From Diphasiastrum complanatum (taxonomy: Eukaryota; Streptophyta; Lycopodiopsida; Lycopodiales; Lycopodiaceae), in assembly GCA_029204225.1 (NCBI GenBank), contig CM055097.1, positions 66,871,459 to 66,935,458 on the forward strand: a stretch of 64,000 bases of DNA. Reading direction: 5' to 3'. The translations under genes were made by a program, and so were the position numbers. How positions within the stretch are numbered: position 1 is the stretch's first letter; the number at the start of each line of letters is the position of its first letter. The notes under the pieces are model-generated. The model was given only the letters and a program-made list of their open reading frames with translations. It did no database searches and had not been told where the DNA came from. Positions 36,732-47,700 of this stretch are shown piece after piece.

Positions 36732-37413
36732 TGTAAAAATTACAGCAAATAAGGATCCTAAAACACTTGAAATGATGAGGGAAACAATAGATTATGATTT
36801 CATAAGATTAGCACAAGTTGAACCATCAAAATCCATCAAAAATCTATGCTTGAACCTCACTAAATGGCCCAAATCCTTGAAGAAGGCTTCACACGTGTGA
36901 AAGTACGGCCTCCCACAGTCTGAGTACTGTACACCAGACCTACATTCAATCCTATAATCATTAGTAATCACAAGTACTCAAACAATTATGAACATAGAGA
37001 GCAATTGCACCATTATGAGAGAAAAAACATGAAATTGCTTGATTGACTTTGGTGAGATATCATCACCTATATATACATGATCCATCACGGTTTTGGGCAG
37101 GTATGAGTAGCCCTAAACCTATCCCTAATGCTAATTTTGGTGGATCTTTCATCCCTACCAAGTTAGGGCTGGAATCTTGGAGATCCCTCAACAATGCAAA
37201 AATTACCAAAAATAGCTCCTATTTTTTCTCCCTTGTATCTAAGCATAATTTGGACTCATTCCAAAGGTTCTAACACTTAGGTCTACTTGAGAACATCCTT
37301 ATGAATGGAATACTATGCTATTTGGCACGTGTGACAAGCCACATCATGACCATCTAACTATTTACAAGTCATATGACCAAAACTAGTCAAGCTAGAATTG
37401 TGAATTTTTAACA
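36732..37413 (-). repeat. 3' LTR of copia A
   Basis: 682 bp, reading TGTTAAAAATTC..TTACA on the element strand. It holds the perfect 14-bp palindrome TTCACACGTGTGAA (36888-36901) containing a G-box CACGTG core. Confidence 0.95.
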
Positions 37414-37424
37414 CTCCTCCTCAC
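37414..37424 (-). other. polypurine tract of copia A
   Basis: GTGAGGAGGAG on the minus strand, between the end of the coding frame and the 3' LTR. It is the usual primer for plus-strand DNA synthesis. Confidence 0.85.
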
Positions 37425-37427
37425 TAT

Positions 37428-40400
37428 CTAGCTTGGTTCAATCATTGCTTTACTAATCACTCCAAGTGATGATCTGAACTTCATAAAAGGTGTCTTTTGA
37501 AGTGGTTTAGTAAGTAGATCAGCTACACATTCATTGCTTGGAACATGCTCCAAAGCAATCTCCTTGGCTTGCACCATTTCTCTCACAAAGTGATGGCATA
37601 TCTCAATGTGCTTAGATCTTGCATGGAAGATTGGGTTAGATGCAAGGTGTTGGGCTGATATATTGTCATTGTAGATGATTGGTGCCTCCTCTGAATCCAT
37701 GATCTTTAGCTCCACCAATAATCTCTTGATCCAAAGTACCTCCTTTGTAGTGGTTGTCAAAGCTTTGTACTCGGCCTCGGTTGAAGATAGAGATATAGTT
37801 TCTTGCTTTTTTGAAAGCCATGAAACCACACCTTCTCCTATGAAAGTTGAATAGGCACTTGTTGATTTCCTATCCCTCTTGTCCCCTGCAAAATCTGAAT
37901 CACTAAATGCATGAAGGTTAATCACATCTCCTCTATATAGAATCCCAAAATCCAATGTACCCGAGATGTATCTTAGAATCCTCTTAGCCTTTTTCCAATG
38001 GATATTCAATGGCTTTTGCATGGATTGGCTCAACCTACATACACTAAAGCTAAGATCTGGTCTAGTTATAGTGATCCACATTAAGGAACCTATAAGTTGC
38101 CTAAACAAAGTGATGTCCATGAAGGATCTTTCATCATCTTCATTTGGCACTTTTACATCTTGCTCCATTGGTGTGTCAACACTTTTGCATACTTCCATCT
38201 TAAACTTCTTCAAAAGACTTTGAGCATAGTTTACTTGACTTATAAAGATAAAATCAGACCCTCTAAGTACTTCTATGCCTAAGATGAAGTGAAGACACCC
38301 TAGATCTACCATCTTGAACTCTAAGGATAGATCTATCTTGATTTTTTCAATACCATCAACACTATTTCCACTAATGATGATGTCATCTACATAAATGAGT
38401 AAAAGTACAATACCAACATCATCAAACTTAATGTAAAGAGTGGGATCATATTCACTTTGAACAAAAGAAAGTGAAATAAGATAGCAATGTAGTCTTGAAT
38501 TCCAAGATCTCGAGGCTTGCTTCAAGCCATAGATGCTTCTTTGGAGATGGCATACTTTGTTCTCCATTCCATGCTTGATGAACCCTTGTGGCTGCTCCAT
38601 ATAGATATCCTCTTCCAAAAAACCATTCAAGAAAGCATTCGAGAAATCCATTTGACATAGAATCCATCCAAAATGTGATGCAAGTGCAATGATTAGTCTT
38701 ATTGTGACCATCTTGGCCACGGGTGCAAAAGTTTCCTCATAGTCTATCCCTCTCTCTTGAGCATAACCTTTTGCAACTAATCTTGCTTTATGTTTGTTAA
38801 CACTCCCATTTGCATTCAACTTAAGCTTGAAGACCCACTTGCATCCTATTACATTCCTTTGAGGTCTCTCAACAAGCAACCAAGTTTCATTCTCAATCAA
38901 GGCATCATACTCATCCAACATAGCTTTATACCATTCTTTGGAGTTCAATGCATCTTCAACATTAGACGGTTCTTCAAAACTAGATAAAGCATAAGAAGTG
39001 GATGATATACCCTCAACTTGCTGTCCTTTGCCTTGATATGTGAGCCTTGATGGCTCCACTTTTGCCCTTGAAGATCTCCTTGGTGTGATAGGTGGGTTTG
39101 GTGCTTGCTCCTCCATGAGCTCCTCCTCAAAACCAAGATCTTGCTCCTCGGCCATCTTCTTCTTGATTGTTGGAGCACTTGAGCCTTCTTCAAGCATATG
39201 CATATGATTTTCATCAAAGATGACATCCCTTGAAACAACAAATTTGTTCAAGGATGGGAGATAGACTTTGTAGCCCTTGCTTGAGCTTGCATATCCAAGC
39301 ATGATCCCTCTTGTGGAAGATGGATCCTCCTTGGTTCTTGTTTCCAATGGCACATGCACATAACATATACACCCAAAAACTTTCAAGTGATTAAGATTGG
39401 GTTTCTTTCCATACAACATCTCATAAGGAGTTTTGCCTTCAATTGCATTGCAAGACACTCTATTCATCAAGTAGTTTGCACATACAAGAGACTCACCCCA
39501 AAAGGATTTGGGCAAACAAGCATCTAATCTTAAAGCCTTAGAACATTCACATAATGTTCTATTCCTTCTTTCAGCAACTCCATTTTGTTGAGGAGTGTAA
39601 GGACAAGAAGTCTCTTTCTTGATCCCTTCCTCCTCACAAAAGGCCTTGAACTCATTGGAGATGAATTCTCCACCATTGTCACTTCTAAGAATCTTGATGC
39701 TATGATTATGATGCTTTTCCACAAACAACTTGAACTTTACAAAAGTATCAAATACTTGAGACTTGAAGGAAAGTAAGAACACCCAACAATATCTTGAGTA
39801 GTCATCAATGAAGGTTAAAAACATGGATGAACCTCCATTAGATTTGGTGCTAGCAATGTGCACATCCGAGTGTATGAGTTCAAGAGGATGAGATGACTTT
39901 GTGATGGAGTTAGGAAACACCTTCTTATGTGCCTTGGATAAGGCACAAGCTTCACAAACCTTGTCTTCCTTCCCAATAGACCTTGGTAGGCCTAAAGCAT
40001 ACTCCTCCTTGATCATAGCCTCCATGGAACCCGAGTTGACATGTCCAAGTCTTTTGTGCCATAAAGTAAAGGTAGATATCTTGCTCTTCTCGGCCAACAT
40101 GACAACATTAGTATCCACAAATGCATCCAGCTTATAAAGTTTGCCAAGTCTAGTGCCCTTAGCCACTATCTTACCCTTCTTCTTGATGAAACATTCATTT
40201 GAAGCAAAGTCAACATTGAAACCATTGTCTACCATTTGGCCAACACTTAGTAGATTCTTTGTTATTGTAGGAATGTACAAAACACCTTCTATGTTGATCT
40301 TTTTGGAAGATCCTAAGCAAAGGGGAATGCTACCAACTCCTTCAATCTTACAAGCTTCATCATTTGCTGTATAGATAGACTTTATAGGTCCATCATAAGA

Positions 40401-41396
40401 TAAGAGAGAAGAGAAAAACTCCCTTTTACTAGTCATGTGTGAACTAGCACCCGAGTCAATCCACCAAGGATCTTCTCCTTTGAAGCTTGTTGAAGAAAAT
40501 ATGGACATCATGAGAGAGTCCTCATGTGAACTCTCCTCCTCCTCCTCTTTGCTCATGTTGGCTTGGCTTTGATCTTGTTTCCTCTTGAAGCATTCCGAGG
40601 CATAATGCCCCATCTTGCTACAATAGTAGCACTTCACCTTTGATTTGTCCTTCTTGACTTTGGTGGTTGATGGAGATGCCTTTGGGGGTCCTTCTTGATC
40701 CTCAAGCTTTGTAGACTTCTTAAATGTTGATCCTTTGCCTTTGGACTTGCCTTTGCCTTTGGTGAAGAGAGCTTGGTCATCTCCACCTTGGATGGAAAGC
40801 CTATCCATCCTCTCTTGCATTTGGCTCCTTCTTGATTCCTCGGCCATGAGCGTGCCTTGGAGTTCTTCAAGTATGGGTAGCTTACCCATAATTGCATATC
40901 CCTGAACCAAATTGTCAAATTCAAAGCTTAGTCCATTCAATATGAGTTGAACAAGCTCTTCATCCTTGATAGGGTCACCTATAAAGGCTAGCTCTTTGTT
41001 CAATTCCTTTACTCTTAGGACAAAAGTATGTGCACTCTCTCCTTTCTTTTGATAGCTTCTATAGATTTGATTCTTCAAAGCTAACATTCTAGTTTGGTTC
41101 TTGGATTCATAGACCTTTTGCAAAGTCTCCCAAGCATCTTGAGCTGAAGTGCAATCTCCTACCTCTCTTAAGAGTTCATTTGCAACATTCATTTTTATGC
41201 AATGTAGTGCAACATTGCACCTCTTGATGTATTTGGCTTTTTCTTGAGGATGAATAGGTTCACCCTCCTTACCATTTACAATTTCCATCAGATCTTGCAT
41301 GATCATGATAGATTCCATTCTAACTTTCCATATGGAATAGTTAGTTTTGTTGAGCCTTTCATTAGTATCCAAAAGATATGCATTTATAGATGCCAT
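37428..41396 (-). CDS. copia A gag-pol polyprotein, intact (1322 aa)
   Basis: One open frame from MASINAYLLD. Gag (UBN2 type) about 1-200; CCHC knuckle CYYCSKMGHYASEC with C256, C259, H264, C269; aspartic protease WWIDSGASSHM with D314; GAG-pre-integrase LWHKRLGH at 445 with C481/C484; integrase DDE at D511, D573 (RSDNGGEF) and E609 (NGVAER); RT about 835-1080 with D917 (QMDFSNAFLNG) and IYVDDII (D1004, D1005); RNase H with D1166/D1168, E1207/E1209 and D1244. All catalytic residues are present and the length is normal for plant copia. The start is fixed by homology with the B and duplicate gag starts. It would act as self-processed particle proteins and a nuclear integrase. Confidence 0.96.
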   Translation of the reverse strand: MASINAYLLDTNERLNKTNYSIWKVRMESIMIMQDLMEIVNGKEGEPIHPQEKAKYIKRCNVALHCIKMNVANELLREVGDCTSAQDAWETLQKVYESKNQTRMLALKNQIYRSYQKKGESAHTFVLRVKELNKELAFIGDPIKDEELVQLILNGLSFEFDNLVQGYAIMGKLPILEELQGTLMAEESRRSQMQERMDRLSIQGGDDQALFTKGKGKSKGKGSTFKKSTKLEDQEGPPKASPSTTKVKKDKSKVKCYYCSKMGHYASECFKRKQDQSQANMSKEEEEESSHEDSLMMSIFSSTSFKGEDPWWIDSGASSHMTSKREFFSSLLSYDGPIKSIYTANDEACKIEGVGSIPLCLGSSKKINIEGVLYIPTITKNLLSVGQMVDNGFNVDFASNECFIKKKGKIVAKGTRLGKLYKLDAFVDTNVVMLAEKSKISTFTLWHKRLGHVNSGSMEAMIKEEYALGLPRSIGKEDKVCEACALSKAHKKVFPNSITKSSHPLELIHSDVHIASTKSNGGSSMFLTFIDDYSRYCWVFLLSFKSQVFDTFVKFKLFVEKHHNHSIKILRSDNGGEFISNEFKAFCEEEGIKKETSCPYTPQQNGVAERRNRTLCECSKALRLDACLPKSFWGESLVCANYLMNRVSCNAIEGKTPYEMLYGKKPNLNHLKVFGCICYVHVPLETRTKEDPSSTRGIMLGYASSSKGYKVYLPSLNKFVVSRDVIFDENHMHMLEEGSSAPTIKKKMAEEQDLGFEEELMEEQAPNPPITPRRSSRAKVEPSRLTYQGKGQQVEGISSTSYALSSFEEPSNVEDALNSKEWYKAMLDEYDALIENETWLLVERPQRNVIGCKWVFKLKLNANGSVNKHKARLVAKGYAQERGIDYEETFAPVAKMVTIRLIIALASHFGWILCQMDFSNAFLNGFLEEDIYMEQPQGFIKHGMENKVCHLQRSIYGLKQASRSWNSRLHCYLISLSFVQSEYDPTLYIKFDDVGIVLLLIYVDDIIISGNSVDGIEKIKIDLSLEFKMVDLGCLHFILGIEVLRGSDFIFISQVNYAQSLLKKFKMEVCKSVDTPMEQDVKVPNEDDERSFMDITLFRQLIGSLMWITITRPDLSFSVCRLSQSMQKPLNIHWKKAKRILRYISGTLDFGILYRGDVINLHAFSDSDFAGDKRDRKSTSAYSTFIGEGVVSWLSKKQETISLSSTEAEYKALTTTTKEVLWIKRLLVELKIMDSEEAPIIYNDNISAQHLASNPIFHARSKHIEICHHFVREMVQAKEIALEHVPSNECVADLLTKPLQKTPFMKFRSSLGVISKAMIEPS

Positions 41397-42195
41397 CTAG
41401 TCTCCTAATCAAGGACTTGACACAAATGAAGGTTACTTCTATTGATTTGATTGAAGGTCTACCTTATCCCACTTCTTAGGGACCTGAAAAGATCAGTAAT
41501 AGACTTCCTATAAAGATCTAAGAATGATCTCTAACAAAATCAAATCATAGAATACTAGAAACAATGCACTTGCTTGATTGAAGTAGACAATACTAGTAGA
41601 ATTGCCCCTCTTTCTATAAAGAACATTAAAGCTTCCAAATGATCTGATCAAGAGTGAATTTCAGCAACCTAATATACTTCCAAAATCACTTGTAAAAGAT
41701 CTAAATGGAACTTAATGAGGATGCAACACAATCTACTATCCAATCACAAGCAAAAAATGATCAAAATTGATGAAAATTTGATCTAATTTGGTGCATAAGT
41801 CAAGCAATGGTTGGACTGAACCTAAATCACTTTAGGAGGTGCCTACTACACCTTAGAACAGCCTTGAAGAGTCCCCAAAACTCTGATCTTCCCTCTCCTT
41901 GAATGCTAGAAATCCTTCTCTATGAAATCACCTCCAAAACTCGCTTAGAAATCAATGCTTGGAGCAAGCAAAACTTGCTATCTTGGTAATGTGAATTGAA
42001 TTCAACTTTGCCTCTGGTTTTAGACACCTAAACACCTGCAAATGAAGTCACACAACACCAATCTCCAATGTATTTGACTCACTTTGAGTTCTAGAATCAA
42101 TACTAGATGCTAAGATCCAATCTACACAAGATTTAGATCAAAAATTGTGATCAAATTGAATGCAAACCAAGGATTTAGCTCATTTCAGCCTTTAG
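41397..42195 (-). other. leader of copia A
   Basis: About 800 untranslated bases between primer site and start codon; no gene on either strand. The usual packaging signals are expected here but cannot be identified by eye. Confidence 0.7.
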
Positions 42196-42207
42196 GCTCT
42201 GATACCA
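42196..42207 (-). promoter_or_regulatory. primer-binding site of copia A
   Basis: TGGTATCAGAGC on the minus strand, directly beside the 5' LTR; perfect initiator-Met-tRNA-type site. Confidence 0.92.
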
Positions 42208-42889
42208 TGTAAAAATTACAGCAAATAAGGACCCTAAAACACTTGAAATGATGAGGGAAACAATAGATTATGATTTCATAAGATTAGCACAAGTTGAACC
42301 ATCAAAATCCATCAAAAATCTATGCTTGAACCTCACTAAATGGCCCAAATCCTTGAAGAAGGCTTCACACGTGTGAAAGTACGGCCTCCCACAGTCTGTG
42401 TACTGTACACCAGACCTACATTCAATCCTATAATCATTAGTAATCACAAGTACTCAAACAATTATGAACATAGAGAGCAATTGCACCATTATGAGAGAAA
42501 AAACATGAAATTGCTTGATTGACTTTGGTGAGATATCATCACCTATATATACATGATCCATCACGGTTTTGGGCAGGTATGAGTAGCCCTAAACCTATCC
42601 CTAATGCTAATTTTGGTGGATCTTTCATCCCTACCAAGTTAGGGCTGGAATCTTGGAGATCCCTCAACAATGCAAAAATTACCAAAAATAGCTCCTATTT
42701 TTTCTCCCTTGTATCTAAGCATAATTTGGACTCATTCCAAAGGTTCTAACACTTAGGTCTACTTGAGAACATCCTTATGAATGGAATCCTATGCTATTTG
42801 GCACGTGTGACAAGCCACATCATGACCATCTAACTATTTACAAGTCATATGACCAAAACTAGTCAAGCTAGAATTGTGAATTTTTAACA
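42208..42889 (-). repeat. 5' LTR of copia A
   Basis: 682 bp, differing from the 3' LTR at about three positions by eye (for example GGACCC against GGATCC near the inner end, CTGTGTACTG against CTGAGTACTG). The 14-bp G-box palindrome is at 42364-42377. Confidence 0.95.
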
Positions 42890-43470
42890 TTCCCCTCATT
42901 CAAATGACATTTGTACCAATGAATCACCTTATTAGTAGTAGGAATGTAAACCTTGTAGACTTTACTCACCTCACTATATCCAACAAATATACCTTTCCTT
43001 GAAGATGGATCTTCCTTGTCCTATCATCAAAAGCTATATTGACATAACGAGTACATCCAAAAGTTTTAAGAAAGTTGACACTCGACCTCCTCTTGAATAG
43101 CATCTCAGAAGGTGTCCTTCCCTCCAACATAGCACTCAACCACCTATTGCATAGAAAGTTAGCACACAACAAAGCTTGATCCCAAAATGGTTTTGGAAGA
43201 TTAGCAGCTAATCTAATGGCTTTGGCACTTTCACATAAAGTCCTATTCTTCATCTCGTCCAATCCATTTTGTTGTGGTGTCCTTGGAGTTGTGTACTCCC
43301 TCTTGATCCCATGCTCATCACAAAAAGCCTTAAACTTGGTAGACATGTGCTCTCCACCATTGTCACTCCTCAACCAGTTGATCCTTGTAAAAAATTGGTT
43401 CTCCCTTGCATTTTTGAGCTTCACCAAGACATCATACACTTCAACTTTGCTCTTTAAACACGATGACATT
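42890..43470 (-). pseudogene. copia D integrase relic, copy 2 (5' part)
   Basis: Begins with the second TTCCC (42890-42894) and continues D where 36731 stopped. The 167-codon frame 42966-43469 carries WLRSDNGGEHMSTKF, TPQQNGLDEMKNRTL and KPFWDQALLCANFLCNRW. It includes 11 bases (GCTCTTTAAAC area, about 43449) missing from copy 1. D is truncated upstream at about 43470; its gag, protease and 5' LTR are absent. Between here and C, 43471-43597 is unassigned T-rich spacer. Confidence 0.87.
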
Positions 43471-43597
43471 TGTTTTGGGACTTTGACCTGAAAAAGAGTA
43501 ATCTTTTTTGGTGTTTTTTAATGTTCCTAGTTTGAGGCCAAAATCATGGATTTTTTCAGTAAATCTCTTTTAAAAAAAGCCAAAAAAATGCATATTT

Positions 43598-44589
43598 TAA
43601 ATGATGGTATCTTGCTTTTTGGAAAGCCATGATACTACTCCATCACATAGAAAGGTGGCAAAGGCACTTGTTGATCTTCTATCCACTTTGTCACCTACAA
43701 AATTCGAGTCACTATAGGCTCTTAAGCCAAGATTAGTTCCTGTATACAAAATGCCAAAATTCTTAGTGGATGAAATGTATCTAAGAACTCTTTTGGCCAT
43801 CTTCCAATGTAAAACTAGAGGACTTTGCATGAATTGGCTTAACTTTCCAGCACTATAACTAAGACCAGGTCTAGTTATAGTTAAATAGATCAAAGAGCCA
43901 ATAAGCCTTCTATATAATGTGATGTCCTCAAAGGATGCTTCATCACAACCAATAGATGCTTTTACATGTTGCTCCATTGGTGTCTCAATGCCTTTACAAT
44001 TCTTCATTCCAAATCTATCTAGGATGGATGTAGCATATTTAGATTGACAAATGAAGCTAAAATCACATCCTCTAATAACTTCTATTCCAAGAATGAAGCC
44101 TAATAGGCCAAGATCTACCATCTTAAACTCTTTTGCTAAAGCAATGTTTACATCTCTAATTCCATTTAGATCATTACCACTCAAGATAATGTCATCTACA
44201 TAAAAAACAAGAATAATGATCATGCCATCATGATAGCTTATATACAATGATGGATCATAGGCACTCATTACAAAATTGATGGAAATGAGAAAAGAGTTCA
44301 GCCTAGAGTACCATGCTATAGGTGCTTGCTTGAGCCCATAAAGGCTCTTCTTCAAAAAACACACATTTCCTTCATGCTTTGCCTTGATGAGGCCCTCGAG
44401 TTGCCTCATGTAGATCTCTTCCTTTAAATAACCATTGAGGAATGCATTTGTGAAGTCAAGTTGGACTAGCTCCCAATTGAAGGTTGTAGCAAGACTAATG
44501 ATCAACCTGATAGTAACAAGCTTAGCCACAGGAGCAAAAGTCTCATCATAGTCAATGCCTTTGGTTTGAAAAAAAACCTTTGGAAACAA
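43598..44589 (-). pseudogene. copia C reverse transcriptase and start of RNase H
   Basis: Second copy of the C segment at 21757-23142. It has QLDFTNAFLNGYLKEEIYM, YGLKQAPIAWYSRLN, YVDDIILSGNDL and YSDSNFVGDKVDRRSTSAF (RNase H SDSDFAG changed to SDSNFVG). The frame breaks at its start, where an A7 run in copy 1 is A8 here (around 44571). The C-terminal RNase H and 3' LTR are missing; C stops at KKQDTII as in copy 1, so the truncation predates the duplication. Confidence 0.9.
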
Positions 44590-45625
44590 GCCTAGCTTTA
44601 TGCTTGCTTATTGATCCATCTTGATTATACTTCAATCTAAATACCCACTTGCAATCAAGAGGTTTCTTCCCTTGAGGAAGATCCACAAGATCCCAAGTAT
44701 GATTCTCAATAAGAGCATCATACTCTACTTGCATAGCATCCATCCAACTTGTAGACTTACAAGCATCTTCATAGCATGTTGGCTCATCTAACATTGAAGT
44801 AATAAAGGTGTAAGATGTGAAAGATGATGAGCCTTCCCTTTGATCACCTTGACCATCATAGGTGAGCCTCAATGGCTCGGATCTTTCCCTTGTAGATCTT
44901 CTTGGAGTTCTTGGAGTTCTTGGAGCTCTTGCATCTTGAGGTGGATCCTCAAGTTCTTCTTCACTTGGAAGCTCCTCCTCCATCCTAGCATGATCCTTGG
45001 CATCAAGATGATTAGTAGCATTATCATCCAAATCACAAGCATGTCCTTCATAAAAAATAACATCCCTCCTCACTATCACCTTGCTAGTGATGGGATTGAA
45101 GACTCTATAAGCTTTGCTATTCTCACCATATCCCACAAAGATGCCTTTGATGGATGTTGCATCATCCTTTCTTCTCTTATCCAAGGATTGGTGTACATAG
45201 CAAGTTGATCCAAAAACTTTGAGATCCTTGAGATTGGGCTTCTCTCCAAATAGAGCTTCAAATGGTGTGATTACTCCAATGGCTTGGTTTGGCAATCTAT
45301 TGCACAAATAGTTAGCACAAGTTATTGCTTCACCCCAAAATGGTTTGGATAGAGAAGCATCTAGCCTTAAGGCCTTAGCACACTCACAAAGAGATCTATT
45401 TCTTCTCTCACTCACTCCATTTTGTTGAGGGGTGTATGGACATGACAACCCTCTCTTTATGCCATTAGAACTACAAAAGTCAATCAACTTATTGGAGATA
45501 TATTCACCTCCATTATCACTCCTTAATACCTTAATCTTGGTACTAAGTTGATTTTCTACCAAAGTCTTGAACTTTACAAAAGAATCAAACACCATTGATT
45601 TGTAGACAAGAGGTACATCCAACAA
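44552..45625 (-). pseudogene. copia C integrase core and linker
   Basis: Open frame of 357 codons with KSMVFDSFVKFKTLVENQ, VLRSDNGGEYISNKLIDFC (second Asp), CPYTPQQNGVSERRNRSL (Glu), the integrase C-terminal domain (FGSTCYVHQSLDKRRKDDAT, FVGYGENSKAYRVFNP) and the acidic linker preceding RT. A one-base loss near 45608 separates it from the upstream segment. Only this copy of the C integrase exists, because the duplication began downstream of it at 44988. Confidence 0.9.
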
Positions 45626-46617
45626 AATCTAGAATAGTCATCAATGAAGATTACATAGTACTTGGCACCACCATTAGACTCATGTGAGAAACTATGAACA
45701 TCCAAATGGATGAGTTCAAGAGAGTTTGATCTTGATGTAGATCTTGAGAAGGGTAGTTTGTGAGCCTTTGAGAGACTGCATGCTTCACATCTCTTCCCAC
45801 ACTTTGACAAATGCTTGGGGAGTCCAACTGCAAGCTCCTTTGCAACCATAGATTCCATGGCTTTGTAGTTGGGGTGGCCCAACCTTTTATGCCACAGTTC
45901 CACCTTTGATAACTCCATCTTTGCCAAGTTAACACTCTCCACTACAACATTAGCATCAAGCTTAAACAATCTACCTTGCTTAAAGCCTTTGGCTATACAT
46001 TCATCATTTCTAAGGATGGAACAAACTCCATGATTAAATTGTACATCTAGGCCATTATTCATTAACTGGCCAACACTAAGCAAATTCTTGGTTAACTTAG
46101 GAACATAAAGAGCATTATCTAGATTCATCCTTTTGGATGATCCCGGAATTGTTCCTATTCTACTTATCTTACATTCTTGACTACTTGCAGTATAGATTGA
46201 TCTATGTAAATCATTGTAAGAAAGTAAAGTGGAGAATATGTCCTTTTGTAATGTCATGTGGAAACTTGCCCCACTATCAATCCACCAAGCATCATTGGTG
46301 TTGCTCTTGGATGATGGTGGTTTGTTGGAAACCATCAAGGATGACTCTTCATCCTCCTCCTCCTCTTGATGTGCAATGTTGCTTTGTTTGCTCTCTTGTG
46401 CCTTCTTCTTCTTGAGACATTCTGATGCAAAATGTCTTTTCTTTCCACAGAAAAAACATTTGTGCTTGGACTTGTCTTTGATCTTGCCCTTTGAGCTTGA
46501 AGCCTCATCCTCCTCCTTGGTCTCCTTGAAGTGCTTCTTCTTGCCATTGGTCTTCTTCTTGCTTTTGAATGAGAAATTAGCTTTCTCATCACCATCCTGC
46601 AGAGAAATAGCATTCAT
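45574..46617 (-). pseudogene. copia C gag end, protease, GAG-pre-integrase, integrase start
   Basis: 347 codons: lysine-rich gag tail, CCHC knuckle CFFCGKKRHFASEC, protease WWIDSGASFHMTLQ, a conserved NALYVPKLTKNLLSVGQL block, LWHKRLGHPNYKAM with C..C in RCEACSLSKAH, and integrase LIHLDVHSFSHESNGG / FIDDYSRFCWMYLLS. The first integrase Asp is kept in LDVH. The upstream end meets an in-frame TGA (46618-46620) that separates it from the rest of gag. Confidence 0.9.
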
Positions 46618-46946
46618 TCATGCATTGGTATGCATCATCCTACACTCTTCAGCTACTAATACACTGTGTAGCTTTTCTATAGTAGGCAAAGTGTCTTGGA
46701 TTGCAAAGCTTTGGACCAAATTTGTAAAGGCACTCCCTAGAGCATTGAGGACAATCTGAACAAGTTCACTATCTTGAATCTTCTCTCCAATGGAAGCTAA
46801 CTCCCTATTGAGAGACTTGATTCTTAGCACATAATCTTGTGCACTCTCATCAATCCTCTTTGTAGAATCTGATTCCTAAGCATGAGAAGCCTCGAAGTCT
46901 TACTAGACTCATAGATAGATTTTAAAGATTCCCAAGCCTCTTTAGC
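46618..46946 (-). pseudogene. copia C gag, middle part
   Basis: Reads SAKEAWESLKSIYESSKTSR next to the insertion, then after a frameshift near 46860 continues YVLRIKSLNRELASIGEKIQ and VQIVLNALGSAFTNLVQSFA. It is the continuation of the gag start at 53195-53441; element B sits between them. Ends at the TGA mentioned above. Confidence 0.85.
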
Positions 46947-46951
46947 ACTCT
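46947..46951. repeat. target-site duplication of element B, left
   Basis: ACTCT, repeated at 53190-53194. Confidence 0.93.
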
Positions 46952-47688
46952 TGTGAAGAATTGAAAAAGATTATCTATGTTAGATATAGGGGTCTTATGT
47001 TTTTTACATCAAGCATCTAGGTGTAGGATGTTGATAGGAATAAATTTGGCATAGATGGCAAATTATGCATTTCCACTTGTAATGCCACTATTGAGCCAAA
47101 ATAGAGTAAGAGGCTAAACACTTGCTAATTAGAGTGTAGACAAGTGTAAAGTTTTTGTTTGATGAATTCCAAGAGGTCCAATAGGATATAGAGGTGGAAC
47201 CTTGTGAGGTCCAATAGGAAATTGAGGTGTGCTTGAATATAGTCTAATAGAATTAAGAGGTGCATAGATCAATGATCCAATAGGATCAAGAGCTGACAAA
47301 ATGTGGTCCAATCATAGTTAAGCATAGTGGTAGCTCGTGGACCTACTAGTATCATTGTACTCCTCATTTTGAAATCAATTGATTTGGTGATTTCATGGAT
47401 TTTGTGAGTTATTGAATTTCTAGCTTTCTCTCTCTACCCGAGAGCTCTTGATGCATTTTCTCTCTCTATCCGAGGAGAGCAACTTGTTTTTACTTAGATT
47501 ATTTTTTGAATACTTCCCACACATGTGAGTGAGAGTTGGAAGTGATTGAATGCATGTAGTAGTGTGTTTTTGCCATAGGATTCAAGATTGATCTTGAATC
47601 TCAATCTAGTCTTGATCTTGGTGCATCTACACACCTTAGGAGATCACAAGTACATGTAGTGGATAGTCCACACGTGTGAAAATCAACA
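46952..47688 (+). repeat. 5' LTR of copia B
   Basis: TGTGAAGAATTG..AATCAACA. The U3 part has five CCAAT-type words at 47175, 47208, 47241 (variant CTAAT), 47274 and 47305, spaced 33, 33, 33 and 31 bases. A CCACACGTGTGAA palindrome lies just before the primer site. Confidence 0.95.
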
Positions 47689-47700
47689 TGGTATCAGAGC
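47689..47700 (+). promoter_or_regulatory. primer-binding site of copia B
   Basis: TGGTATCAGAGC, abutting the LTR end; perfect match to the initiator-Met-type site. Confidence 0.92.

Larger units (their letters stand above)
36732..42889 (-). mobile_element. full-length copia retrotransposon A
   Basis: 6158 bp with two 682-bp LTRs (TG..CA ends), matching 5-bp target duplications, primer site, polypurine tract and an unbroken gag-pol frame. By eye the LTRs differ at only about three positions, so the insertion is recent. It lies in the same orientation as its host, copia D. Every feature needed for autonomous transposition is visible. Confidence 0.96.
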
